49,813 bases of DNA from an uncultured Eubacteriales bacterium. Its GTDB lineage: Bacteria > Bacillota > Clostridia > Oscillospirales > Oscillospiraceae. The stretch spans positions 1 to 49,813 of the forward strand of contig URPD01000008.1 of assembly GCA_900549645.1 (NCBI GenBank), in the 5' to 3' direction. The notes beneath the pieces are model-generated. The model was not told the origin of the DNA. It did not search any database and worked only from the letters and a program-made list of their open reading frames with translations. The position numbers and the translations under genes were made by a program. Shown here piece after piece: positions 1-7,538 of this stretch (position 1 is its first letter; every line of letters begins with the position of its first letter).

Positions 1-109
1 TCCCGCCTGACAGATGCCATAATCGTAATTTTTAGAATTACTGTCTTATGAGCACACTTGTAAAAGACGGGGTGCATTTATCGAAAGAGGATAGATGTAT
101 TTCGGAAGC

Positions 110-994
110 TTAGAATATTGCGACGACCGCGCCGTTGTAGCTGTCGGCGATGAAGGTCTTGACAGCGTCGGACTGGAGAGCCTTGACGAGAGCAAGGGTC
201 TTTTCGCTGGTCTCGTCGCCCGCGCGGACGGCGATGATGTTCGCGTAGGTCTGAGCCGCGTCGCCGGAAGCGTCCTCGATTGCGAGAGCGTCAGCGACCT
301 TCAGGCCGGCCTGAAGCGCGTAGTTGCCGTTGATGACTGCGATGGTGCCGGCGTCGCTGTTGGCGAGGACGGAGGGAACGGTATCGGCCTGAACGGGAGT
401 GATATTGTAGCCGCCGTCGTCAACGATGTCGAGGTGGTTGACGCCCTTCTCGGCGCTTGCGTCATCGGGGAGCTTTATGAGGCCTTCCTGCTGGAGGAGG
501 AGAAGTGCGCGGGTCTCGTTGGAGTCGTCAGCGGGGATGATGATGGTTGCGCCGGGCTGAAGCTCGGAGAGATCGCTCACGCCGTTGCCGTAGATGCCGA
601 ACGGCTCATAGTGGATCTTTGCAGCGGAGACGAGGTCAGTGCCGTTGGAAGCGTTGAAGCTGTTAAGGTAGGGGGTGTGCTGGAAGTAGTTTGCGTCAAG
701 CTCGCCGTCTGCAAGAGCGGTGTTGGGCAGGACGTAATCATCGTAAACGACGACCTGAAGGTCGTAGCCCTCGGCAGCAAGAACGTCCTTGACGGACTCA
801 AGGATCTCGGCGTGGGGGGTGGAGCTTGCGCCGACGACCAGCGGGGTCAGGGCAGCGGGAGCTTCGGACGCGTCTGCGGGAGCCTCGGTTGCGGGTGCCT
901 CAGAGGCGGAGGGGGTGTTTGCGCTGCTGCCGCATCCGGCGAGAACGCCGAGTGCGAGTACGAGTGCGAGGATGATGGTAAGAGTCTTCTTCAT
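110..994 (-). CDS. metQ: MetQ-type methionine-binding lipoprotein
   Basis: This is the substrate-binding lipoprotein of a methionine ABC importer (NlpA/MetQ family), anchored outside the membrane and delivering methionine to MetI. The product is 294 residues. It begins MKKTLTIILALVLALGVLAG followed by Cys, a type II signal peptide and lipobox, then a Ser/Ala/Pro/Glu-rich linker. The body carries the family pattern of a periplasmic-type fold (LTPLVVGASSTPHAEILESV near residues 50-70). I chose the ATG at 994 because AGGAG lies at a normal distance upstream; a longer frame opens at 1030 but has no site. It is the last gene of metN-metI-metQ. The family and context make methionine the likely ligand; other NlpA proteins bind related amino acids. 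Confidence 0.92.
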   Translation of the reverse strand: MKKTLTIILALVLALGVLAGCGSSANTPSASEAPATEAPADASEAPAALTPLVVGASSTPHAEILESVKDVLAAEGYDLQVVVYDDYVLPNTALADGELDANYFQHTPYLNSFNASNGTDLVSAAKIHYEPFGIYGNGVSDLSELQPGATIIIPADDSNETRALLLLQQEGLIKLPDDASAEKGVNHLDIVDDGGYNITPVQADTVPSVLANSDAGTIAVINGNYALQAGLKVADALAIEDASGDAAQTYANIIAVRAGDETSEKTLALVKALQSDAVKTFIADSYNGAVVAIF

Positions 995-1057
995 TTTGTT
1001 TTTCTCCTTTTCAGAAAATATTTCGGCCAAGTGCCTTATTTATATAAAAATGATGGA

Positions 1058-1738
1058 TTACTTGTTGATTCTCTTGTCGGTCTTGACTGCTATATACCGG
1101 CCAAGCTCCTGAATCACCTGAACGATGATCCATATCAGAAACACGCAGATCCACGTTATATCGTCGTTGCTGCGCTGATGGCCGTAGATTATTGCGATCT
1201 GGCCGAGGCCGGTGCCGCCGATCGTGGCGGCCATGGCGGAGTAGCCCAGGATGGTGACGACGGAGATGGCGGCGCCGGTTATAAGCGCGGGCTTTGCCTC
1301 CGGTACAAGCACCTTGCAGATTATCTCAAAGTTGCTCGCACCCATCGACTGCGCCGCTTCGATAACGCCGACGTTCACCTCGTTGAGAGAGCTTTCCACC
1401 ATGCGCGCGACGTACGGCGCGGCGGCGACTATCAGCATCACGATAACGGCCTTGTTGCCGATCATCGTGCCGACAAGGAATTTTGCTACCGGAAGCATCG
1501 CGACCATCAGGATGATGAACGGAATGCTGCGGAAGAAGTTGACCACGAAGCCGAGTACGCTGTTGAGCTTCGGGTGCGGGGCGATGCCCTTCTTATCGGT
1601 GACGTTCAGTATCACGCCGAGGGGCAGACCTATCAGATAGGCAAACGCGGAGGAGATGAGGGTCATATATACGGTTTCCCATATTCCAAGCTGTATGAGA
1701 CCATTGTTCCACAGCTTATAAAACATTTCAGAAAACAT
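1058..1738 (-). CDS. metI: Methionine ABC transporter permease MetI
   Basis: This is the membrane permease of the methionine importer, 226 residues long, which is usual for MetI. It has about five hydrophobic segments, and the central stretch around residues 130-170 (AAQSMGASNFEIICKVLVPEA) is the cytoplasmic coupling loop that contacts the ATPase, with the EAA-type Gly. It lies only 3 bases downstream of metN and 63 bases before metQ, so the three are co-transcribed. The two halves of the channel would be a homodimer of this protein. Nothing in it looks broken. Confidence 0.93.
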   Translation of the reverse strand: MFSEMFYKLWNNGLIQLGIWETVYMTLISSAFAYLIGLPLGVILNVTDKKGIAPHPKLNSVLGFVVNFFRSIPFIILMVAMLPVAKFLVGTMIGNKAVIVMLIVAAAPYVARMVESSLNEVNVGVIEAAQSMGASNFEIICKVLVPEAKPALITGAAISVVTILGYSAMAATIGGTGLGQIAIIYGHQRSNDDITWICVFLIWIIVQVIQELGRYIAVKTDKRINK

Positions 1739-1741
1739 CGC

Positions 1742-2734
1742 TTATATCTCCTCCTTCCAGTTCACACTGCTGCCGGACAGCCATGTGATTATTTTGTCCG
1801 CTTCCCTCTTGTCGTTCGGAAGCTCTATGACCATGTGTCCATGAAGGACGCCTTCAAAAATCCTTGTATCCGCGAACAGGATGTTGACCGGTGCGCCGCA
1901 CTCCAGAACCATTCGGGAGATCAGCGGGTCGTTGGTCTTGTCCTTGCCGTCAAAGATGAGCCTTATGCGGCGGCCGCCGGCAGTGCTGATGACGGTGCTG
2001 TCCTTCGGGACTATCAGATCGCGCGCGATCTGCGACTGCGGGTTCGAGAACACCGCACTGACCTTGCCGACCTCGGCGATATGGCTGGAATCTATGACCG
2101 CGACGCTGTCGCATATCCTGTCGATGACACGCATCTCGTGGGTGATGACGACTATCGTGACGCCGAGCTTCTCGTTTATCTCCTTCAGCAGGTCGAGTAT
2201 CTGGCGGGTGGTGTTCGGGTCAAGCGCGGAGGTCGCCTCGTCGCAGAGGAGGTATTTCGGCTTCGTCGCGAGCGCTCTCGCGATTGCCACGCGCTGCTTC
2301 TGTCCGCCGGAGAGCTGGGACGGATAGGAGGACGCCCTGTCCTCAAGTCCGACCAGCTTCAGAAGCTCCAGAGCGCGCGCCTGCGCGTCCTCCTTCTTGA
2401 CTCCCGCAAGCTCCAGCGGGAAGCAGATGTTCTTTATAACATTGCGCTGCTCCAGAAGGTTGAAGCCTTGGAATATCATGCCGATCTGCTGGCGGAGCTT
2501 CAGAAGCTCCCTGCGGGGCAGCTCCGTGAGGCTCTTGCCGTCGATTATCACCTCGCCGCCGGTCGGGCGTTCGAGGAGGTTTATGCAGCGCACCAAGGTG
2601 CTCTTTCCTGCGCCGCTGAGACCGATGATGCCGAATATCTCGCCGTCCTGAATTGTGAGGTTTATGCCGTCAAGCGCGACAATCTCTTTCTCCGATGTTT
2701 TATAGACCTTGCTGAGATTCTTCAGTTCTATCAT
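1742..2734 (-). CDS. metN: Methionine ABC transporter ATPase MetN
   Basis: This is the ATP-hydrolysing subunit of the methionine importer, 330 residues. It starts MIELKNLSKVYKTSEKEIVA; the Walker A is GLSGAGKST, the signature is LSGGQKQR and the Walker B ends LLCDEATSALD. The C-terminal part from about residue 255 matches the NIL/ACT-like regulatory domain that in MetN binds methionine and inhibits transport. The start at 2734 is set by a GGAG site 10 bases upstream; a longer frame reaching 2863 runs through the attenuator and is not translated. It is the first gene of the operon, so its expression is set directly by the upstream leader peptide and terminator. Confidence 0.94.
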   Translation of the reverse strand: MIELKNLSKVYKTSEKEIVALDGINLTIQDGEIFGIIGLSGAGKSTLVRCINLLERPTGGEVIIDGKSLTELPRRELLKLRQQIGMIFQGFNLLEQRNVIKNICFPLELAGVKKEDAQARALELLKLVGLEDRASSYPSQLSGGQKQRVAIARALATKPKYLLCDEATSALDPNTTRQILDLLKEINEKLGVTIVVITHEMRVIDRICDSVAVIDSSHIAEVGKVSAVFSNPQSQIARDLIVPKDSTVISTAGGRRIRLIFDGKDKTNDPLISRMVLECGAPVNILFADTRIFEGVLHGHMVIELPNDKREADKIITWLSGSSVNWKEEI

Positions 2735-2743
2735 ATCAACACT

Positions 2744-2787
2744 CCAAAAATAAAACAGACCCGAAAGCTCGTTGCTTTCAGGCCTGT
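2744..2787 (-). terminator. Attenuator terminator before metN
   Basis: On the minus strand two 14-base arms (2774-2787 and 2755-2768) pair with only G-U substitutions around a 5-base loop, and a U-rich run (2744-2754) follows at once. This intrinsic terminator sits between the Met-rich leader peptide and metN, 10 bases before the metN start. The first arm begins with ACAGG, which can instead pair with CCTGT at 2815-2819 just after the leader stop codon, giving a competing antiterminator. Confidence 0.85.
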
Positions 2788-2820
2788 TGTGAATACATTC
2801 TCCGCATCGGATCGACAGGT

Positions 2821-2919
2821 TTATGAAGCAAGCGAGCAATTTTTGGCGCACATCATCATGCACATGCTCATCATGCGCATCATACCCATCATCATGCTGT
2901 CAAAACGGACGTTAAACAT
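2821..2919 (-). CDS. Methionine-rich leader peptide of the met operon
   Basis: This 32-codon frame encodes a peptide with 12 Met, 11 of them within residues 9-23 (pattern MMMGMMRMMSMCMMM), plus three Cys in its second half. It has its own ribosome site (AGGAG about 12 bases before the ATG at 2919) and ends in TAA at 2821-2823. It lies between a consensus promoter and an intrinsic terminator ahead of a methionine importer operon. This is the classical design of ribosome-mediated attenuation, as in trp and his leaders: scarce Met-tRNA stalls the ribosome on the Met run, while plentiful Met lets it reach the stop codon, where it would cover the antiterminator strand. The mechanism is inferred; the peptide, promoter and hairpins are seen directly. 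No SAM riboswitch or T-box is visible. Confidence 0.85.
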   Translation of the reverse strand: MFNVRFDSMMMGMMRMMSMCMMMCAKNCSLAS

Positions 2920-2952
2920 GTGCTGCTCGCTCCTTCTTTCAAGAATGGCATG

Positions 2953-2981
2953 ATTGTACGACCGTGTTTCTCATTTGTCAA
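2953..2981 (-). promoter_or_regulatory. Sigma-A promoter of the met operon
   Basis: On the minus strand TTGACA (2976-2981) is separated by 17 bases from TACAAT (2953-2958). The predicted start near 2946 gives a leader transcript of about 210 nt that contains the Met-rich peptide and the attenuator. Confidence 0.88.
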
Positions 2982-3130
2982 GAGGGTCATCCATGAATAA
3001 ATGTAATGCTATGCATGCATAAACAAAATAGTTATGTGCAAGCTGCAACGCGAATATTATTCATCTGCAATGTATATTGAGCGGACGTACAAAATTGACG
3101 GAAACGTGCGGAAAATTTTTATGCCGGAGC

Positions 3131-3175
3131 AAAAAGCCGTTCCCGGCCTTGTCCAAAAGGGCGTGGCCGGGAACG
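3131..3175 (-). terminator. Terminator after the purine permease gene
   Basis: An 11-bp perfect stem (arms 3165-3175 and 3138-3148) on the minus strand is followed, after GGC, by five T (3131-3135). It lies just past the permease stop codon and ends the ade-permease operon. Confidence 0.85.
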
Positions 3176-3181
3176 CGTCAT

Positions 3182-4495
3182 TCAGCCGACGATGAAGTAC
3201 AGCACCATGAGGGCGCAGAGCACATACATGATGGGGTGGACGTCTTTGGCGCGGCCCTTGACGAGCTTGACAAGGACGTGGACGATTATGCCCGCGCCGA
3301 GACCGTTCGTTATGCTGCCGGTGAAGGCGGTGAACATGAGCATGACGCAGGGAGCTATGCACTCGTCGAAGCTGGAGAAGTCGATATCTACAAAGCCCTT
3401 GAGCATGAGGAAGCCGACGTATATGAGCGCGGGGCCGGTCGCGCAGTAGGGGATGGCGACGAACAGGGGAGCGAGAAACACGGTAAGGAGGAACATGACG
3501 CCCGTGACAAGGGAGGTCAGACCGCTGCGGCCGCCGGCTTCGACGCCGGAGGTAGACTCAACATAGGTGGTGACGGTGGTGTTGCCGGTGAGAGCGCCGA
3601 CACAAGTGCCTATGGCATCAACGAGGAAGGGGCGCTCAATGCCGGGGAGGTTGCCGTTTTCGTCAAGCATGTTTGCGCGGCCCGCGACGGCCAGAACGGT
3701 GCCGAGGGTGGAGAAGAAGTCGCCGAAGAAGCAGACGAAAACAAGGATAAGACCGCTTGCGGTGAACACGTTGCTGAGGTCAAAATTGAGCATGACGTTG
3801 CTGAGATCGGAGAAATCGGGGACGGCGGCGACGCCGGAGATGTGGGTCACGCCGCAGGGGATGCCGATGAGAGTGATAGCGAGGATGCTGATGAGTATCG
3901 CGCCCTTGACGTTGAGAGCGTTGAGAACGATCATGAGGAGTAGGCCGCCGATGGAGAGGAGAACCGCGGGGTCGGTGATGTCGCCGAGCGCAATGCCATT
4001 GGCGAAGCTGCCGATGCCGGAGTTTTTGAAGCCGAGATATGCAATGAAGAAGCCGATGGAAGCGGATATCGCGATCTTGAGGTTTTTCGGAATGACGCGG
4101 ACGATCAGATCACGGAGTCCGAACACGGTAAGAGCGACGAAAATGATGCCGGATACGAGGGTTATCAGCATCGCGGAACCGAAGCTGATCGCCTGCGACT
4201 GGATCATTGCGCCGAGGATGAAATTGGAGCCCATACCGGTGGACAGTGCGAAGGGAAGGTTGGTGTAGAATGCCATGAGCATAGTGATAAGGCCGGAAAC
4301 GAGGGCGCAGCTTATCATTATTGCAGATTTGCTGATGACGACGCCGTTGACATCAACGACCGCCGCATCGCCTCCGCAGATAGCCGCGGGCTGTACCGCC
4401 AAAACGTATGCCATGGTCATAAAGGTCGTAAGGCCGGCAATAACCTCTGTTTTAACATCGGTACCGCGCTGGCTGAGCTTGAAAAGTCTCTCCAT
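3182..4495 (-). CDS. AzgA/PbuG-type purine nucleobase permease
   Basis: This is a 437-residue polytopic membrane protein of the AzgA/PbuG family, proton-coupled importers of hypoxanthine, guanine or adenine. Recognisable family segments are EVIAGLTTFMTMAYVLAVQP near the N-terminus, the TTYVESTSGVEAGGRSGLTS stretch around residue 310, and the C-terminal GRAKDVHPIMYVL. Length and hydrophobic pattern are normal. It follows ade by 36 bases and shares its guanine-type riboswitch, so adenine or hypoxanthine uptake coupled to deamination is the most sensible role. Which purine it prefers cannot be read from the sequence. Confidence 0.9.
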   Translation of the reverse strand: MERLFKLSQRGTDVKTEVIAGLTTFMTMAYVLAVQPAAICGGDAAVVDVNGVVISKSAIMISCALVSGLITMLMAFYTNLPFALSTGMGSNFILGAMIQSQAISFGSAMLITLVSGIIFVALTVFGLRDLIVRVIPKNLKIAISASIGFFIAYLGFKNSGIGSFANGIALGDITDPAVLLSIGGLLLMIVLNALNVKGAILISILAITLIGIPCGVTHISGVAAVPDFSDLSNVMLNFDLSNVFTASGLILVFVCFFGDFFSTLGTVLAVAGRANMLDENGNLPGIERPFLVDAIGTCVGALTGNTTVTTYVESTSGVEAGGRSGLTSLVTGVMFLLTVFLAPLFVAIPYCATGPALIYVGFLMLKGFVDIDFSSFDECIAPCVMLMFTAFTGSITNGLGAGIIVHVLVKLVKGRAKDVHPIMYVLCALMVLYFIVG

Positions 4496-4531
4496 GATCT
4501 TCTCCTTTTCTCTTTCTGGTTTGATTTCTGC

Positions 4532-6307
4532 TTACATATCTGCAAATACGGGGACAAAGGACTGGGTAGTTCCATCCACAAGCCCCATATCTGTGATAAC
4601 AACGCTGGGAAGAACAGGCAGAGCGATGATCGCACTGGCGAGCAGTGTGAGTGCGCCGCCGCTTATGACGTCGACCGCCTTCTGAACCTCCGCAATATCC
4701 TGCGCGACCTCGGCGCAGGGCTTCTGACTCATCAGCCCTGCCGCAGGAAGCTCAATGTGCGTTTCGCTGCCGTTGTTTGCCGCGCACACGCCGCCTCCGC
4801 AGTTTCTGAGCGTTTCCGCGGCCAGCCACGCGTCGTCCGCGCTGCGGTAGCACACGGTGAGGTTGTGGCTGTCGTGAGAAATGGTCGAGGCAAGCGCGCC
4901 GGTGAGCAGGCCAAAATTCCTGTACACGGCGATGGTCTTGCTGCCGAGGCCGTAGCGGTTGGCACAGCATACAAAGCATAGCGACGCGTCGCCGCTGATA
5001 TCCACGGCACCGTCTTTCACGGGAAGCTCGGTGGGCACCACATGGCGCAGTATGCGGCTGCCGGGGACGGGAGTCATAACGTTCACGGTCACGGTGCTGC
5101 CGCTGTACCCTTCGGGTACGCGCAGCCTGAAGGAGTCGGAGCCGCTGAGCTGCGGGATATTGACAGTGTTGGGAAGGTCGTAAGCCTCGCCCATGCTGTC
5201 GCTGCCGAGATACTTTCCGTCCTCGGCGACCAACTCGCCTTCGACGAATACGGCCTTGGGGCGGCTGCCGTCCAGCGCATCGACAAGCTGGATATCGGCG
5301 ATATAGCCCGGCGCGATCGCGCCGAGATCCGCAAAGCCGTATTCACGTGCGGCGTTCAGCGTAGCAAGCTTTATGACCTCTTTCCCGTCGAGACCGGCAG
5401 CGATCGCCTTGCCGACGACCTTGTTGATATGTCCGACGGTCAGCAGATCCTTTGCGTGCACATCGTCGGTGCAGACGGATACGAAATCGCGCCACGGCAT
5501 GTCCTTACAGCCGTCGACGAGGAACGACAGGCTGTCTATAAGAGAGCTTGCGCGGAGGTTGATGTGCATACCGGCTCTGAGCTTTGCGCGGACCTCGTCC
5601 TCGGAGACGCTCTCGTGGTCGGATACGGGGCCTCCGATCAGATATGCCGCGAGCTCCTTACCGGTGCAGTAGGGTGCATGCCCCTGCAGGAACATTCCGC
5701 GCTTGACGCCCTCCTCGATTATGGAGTGCATACGCTCGGTGTCGTTGATGACGCCGACATAGTCCATTATCTCGGCAATACCGACGACATTATCCATGTC
5801 GAGCAGTCTGCCGATCTCGGCCGCGCCGAACTCCGCGCCGGCGTTTTCAAGGCCGGGGACGGACGGCACGCAGGATGGGGCGAGAACGTACTGGCGGAGC
5901 TTAGATTTTTTTGCGTTGTCAAGCATGAACTCTACGCCTTCAACGCCCATAACGTTGCCTATCTCGTGGGGGTCTGTGCAGATCGTGGTGGTGCCCCATG
6001 GGAGGATGGCGCGGGAGAGATTTTCGGGGATCATCATGGTGCTTTCCACATGTACATGCGTGTCGATGAAGCCGGGGATGAGATATCTGCCGCAGCCGTC
6101 GTAGTATTTCTTTGCGGGGAGGACGGGCTCCTGCCCTTCTTCGCGCACTAAAACAACAAATCCGGCCAGTATGTCTACACTGGCCGGATATATTTCACCT
6201 GTTATTACATTCAGAAACTGCACGTTGCCTATCGTGAGGTCGCAGGGGATTTTGCCCATGGCTGCCTGAATCAGCTTTGAGCGGTCCTTGGTCTTGATTA
6301 CGCGCAT
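4532..6307 (-). CDS. ade: Adenine deaminase
   Basis: Adenine deaminase converts adenine to hypoxanthine and ammonia, feeding purine salvage. The 591-residue product fits the Ade family: an N-terminal beta domain, the amidohydrolase metal motif in GFIDTHVHVESTMM (about residue 80), GHAPYCTGKELAAY, SDHESVSEDE and VCTDDVHAKDL further on, and the C-terminal NLTVCYRSADDAW region. I use the ATG at 6307 because a full AGGAGG lies at the right distance; 15 further codons are open upstream but run into the terminator. It is the first gene of an operon with a purine permease and stands behind a guanine-type riboswitch, so its own product hypoxanthine may repress it. Confidence 0.93.
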   Translation of the reverse strand: MRVIKTKDRSKLIQAAMGKIPCDLTIGNVQFLNVITGEIYPASVDILAGFVVLVREEGQEPVLPAKKYYDGCGRYLIPGFIDTHVHVESTMMIPENLSRAILPWGTTTICTDPHEIGNVMGVEGVEFMLDNAKKSKLRQYVLAPSCVPSVPGLENAGAEFGAAEIGRLLDMDNVVGIAEIMDYVGVINDTERMHSIIEEGVKRGMFLQGHAPYCTGKELAAYLIGGPVSDHESVSEDEVRAKLRAGMHINLRASSLIDSLSFLVDGCKDMPWRDFVSVCTDDVHAKDLLTVGHINKVVGKAIAAGLDGKEVIKLATLNAAREYGFADLGAIAPGYIADIQLVDALDGSRPKAVFVEGELVAEDGKYLGSDSMGEAYDLPNTVNIPQLSGSDSFRLRVPEGYSGSTVTVNVMTPVPGSRILRHVVPTELPVKDGAVDISGDASLCFVCCANRYGLGSKTIAVYRNFGLLTGALASTISHDSHNLTVCYRSADDAWLAAETLRNCGGGVCAANNGSETHIELPAAGLMSQKPCAEVAQDIAEVQKAVDVISGGALTLLASAIIALPVLPSVVITDMGLVDGTTQSFVPVFADM

Positions 6308-6328
6308 ATCGCTTTCCTCCTGAAAATG

Positions 6329-6364
6329 AAAATAAAAAACGGCAGAGAGCAAACCTCTCTACCG
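6329..6364 (-). terminator. Riboswitch-controlled terminator before ade
   Basis: A 10-bp stem (arms 6355-6364 and 6340-6349, loop of 5) is followed on the minus strand by a U-rich tract. Its ascending arm begins CGGTAG, which is exactly complementary to CTACCG at the 3' edge of the purine aptamer (6416-6422 region, 7 bp including the flanking base). Ligand binding would lock that edge in helix P1 and release the terminator, so the expected behaviour is OFF with purine. Confidence 0.88.
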
Positions 6365-6412
6365 AAAAGCAAAGCTCACACAGCTGTTTCAGGCTGTGTG
6401 TGACTATACTCA

Positions 6413-6487
6413 ACTCGGTAGTCGGGCAATTCAAGGGCTGCCCGGTAGAGACGCGGGGCCCATATGACTTCCCCGCCTATACCTGCT
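6413..6487 (-). ncRNA. Purine riboswitch aptamer, guanine/hypoxanthine type
   Basis: The minus strand carries the purine-riboswitch core: TATA after the first P1 arm, a P2 stem GCGGGG/CCCCGC enclosing a loop with CATATGG, the joining segment GTCTCTACC, a P3 stem CGGGCA/TGCCCG and the closing CGACTACC. The base that reads the ligand is C in GACTA (adenine sensors have U there), so guanine or hypoxanthine is predicted. It lies about 105 nt upstream of the ade start, and between the two sit one extra hairpin (about 6370-6396) and the terminator. Confidence 0.88.
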
Positions 6488-6508
6488 GTTAAATTTCTTT
6501 ACACGCAG

Positions 6509-6538
6509 ATTATAACATCGCAAGGGGGCGTATTGCAA
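6509..6538 (-). promoter_or_regulatory. Promoter of the ade-permease operon
   Basis: TATAAT on the minus strand (6509-6514) is preceded by TTGCAA (6533-6538) with an 18-base spacer. Transcription would start about 20 bases ahead of the purine aptamer. The stretch 6540-6743 beyond it shows no gene. Confidence 0.65.
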
Positions 6539-6743
6539 TTATCAAGATGAAACGAAAAATCAGCGCGATACTCCCTGACGAATATTGAAAGCGCTGAAAA
6601 TTTATTTTTTCAGCAGAAGAAAAGCAAAGGATATCCAAAAATGGCAAAAATCGCCGGAAGCGCTGCTCTTCTGGCTTAAAAAATTCCAATTATGTTTCTG
6701 TTCGCTCGCCCTTCTTCACCATGGCGGGCGGCGAAAAAGCCAT

Positions 6744-6772
6744 AAAAAATCGGTCGGAGCTTCCTCCGGCCG
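6744..6772 (-). terminator. Terminator after the PurN-like gene
   Basis: Arms 6764-6772 and 6751-6759 form a 9-bp stem with one G-U pair, followed on the minus strand by six T. It begins 8 bases past the stop codon of the gene at 6780-7409. Confidence 0.8.
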
Positions 6773-6779
6773 ATAAAAC

Positions 6780-7409
6780 TTACACTTTTGCTTTTTCCTC
6801 GGATATCACGACGCGGTTGCCGTGGACGGAGAGCCGCCCGCTGCAATACAGCGTCACCGCCTGACTCAGCAGCTTCCATTCCGCCTCCTCCATGACGCGG
6901 CGCTGAAGCGTTTCCGGGTCGTCGTCGGGCAGAACCTCAACGGCCTTCTGCAGGATAATGCCTCCCACGCGGCCGTCGCCGTCGGCGAAATACGCCGTCG
7001 CGCCCGTGACCTTCACTCCGCGCTCCAGAACGGCGCGGTGAATATCGCCCTCGACGTCCTCAAACGCGGGGTAGATAGCGGGATAGGTGCCGATGATGCG
7101 GTTCTTGAACTGATACGGTATCACTCCCAGCGGCAGATCGTAGCCCGCGAGAATGACAAGCTCCACGTCCATGTCCCGCAGCTTGTTCGCAACAGCCATG
7201 CTGTGGCTCGTCATCGTCGGGAACAGGTCAGGATCGACAACGTAGGCCGGAACCCCCGCATTCAGGGCGCGGCTCATCGCATATGCGTCCTTCTGCGGCG
7301 AAATGACCGCTACCAGCTCAAAATCCGGTATCTCTTTAAAATACATGGAATCCAGTATTGCCTGAAGCTTCGACCCATCGCCGGAAACCAATGCCGCCGC
7401 TCTGATCAT
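6780..7409 (-). CDS. PurN-like formyltransferase-fold protein lacking the catalytic residues
   Basis: The protein (209 residues) has the fold signature of glycinamide ribonucleotide formyltransferase: AALVSGDGSKLQAIL at the N-terminus, and RGVKVTGATAYFADGDGRVGGIILQ near residue 130-154, which aligns with the PurN GVKxxGCTVHF...GPIILQ block. However, the three catalytic positions known from E. coli PurN (Asn106, His108, Asp144) read Gly107, Tyr109 and Arg147 here, in IIGTYPAIYPAF and DGRVGG. It is therefore probably not a GAR transformylase and may bind a related ligand or do another transfer. I placed the start at 7409, which has GGGAG about 10 bases upstream; 7418 is possible. It is monocistronic with its own strong promoter and terminator. 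Confidence 0.75.
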   Translation of the reverse strand: MIRAAALVSGDGSKLQAILDSMYFKEIPDFELVAVISPQKDAYAMSRALNAGVPAYVVDPDLFPTMTSHSMAVANKLRDMDVELVILAGYDLPLGVIPYQFKNRIIGTYPAIYPAFEDVEGDIHRAVLERGVKVTGATAYFADGDGRVGGIILQKAVEVLPDDDPETLQRRVMEEAEWKLLSQAVTLYCSGRLSVHGNRVVISEEKAKV

Positions 7410-7435
7410 ACTCTCCATCTCTCCCACTAAAACAC

Positions 7436-7464
7436 TTGTTTATTCCGTCGATCCACGCTATAAT
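7436..7464 (+). promoter_or_regulatory. Promoter of the phosphatase/acetyltransferase operon
   Basis: TTGTTT (7436-7441), a 17-base spacer and TATAAT (7459-7464) precede the gene at 7539. Confidence 0.65.
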
Positions 7465-7476
7465 AAGGCGAGAACT

Positions 7477-7486
7477 TCTTAAGAAT
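7477..7486. promoter_or_regulatory. Palindrome between two opposed promoters
   Basis: TTCTTAAGAA is a perfect 10-base palindrome lying between the forward and reverse -10 boxes, right where both transcripts would begin. It could be an operator shared by the two transcription units, but nothing here names a regulator. Confidence 0.3.
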
Positions 7487-7491
7487 ACTTT

Positions 7492-7520
7492 ATTATACTT
7501 TATTCCGCGCGTATGGTCAA
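7492..7520 (-). promoter_or_regulatory. Promoter of the PurN-like gene
   Basis: On the minus strand TTGACC (7515-7520) and TATAAT (7492-7497) are 17 bases apart, a near-consensus sigma-A promoter. It faces the forward promoter at 7436-7464, so each RNA polymerase would cross the other's promoter. Confidence 0.8.
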
Positions 7521-7538
7521 GATTTTGGAGGCACAGTT

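Noticed and set aside
95..2953. A 952-codon plus-strand frame across the met operon
   Set aside because: It is antisense to metQ, metI and metN, whose motifs are beyond doubt; long antisense frames are common in GC-rich DNA with strong codon bias.
2735..2990. SAM riboswitch or Met T-box upstream of metN
   Set aside because: Neither the S-box core nor the T-box sequence is present; promoter, leader peptide and terminator account for the whole leader.
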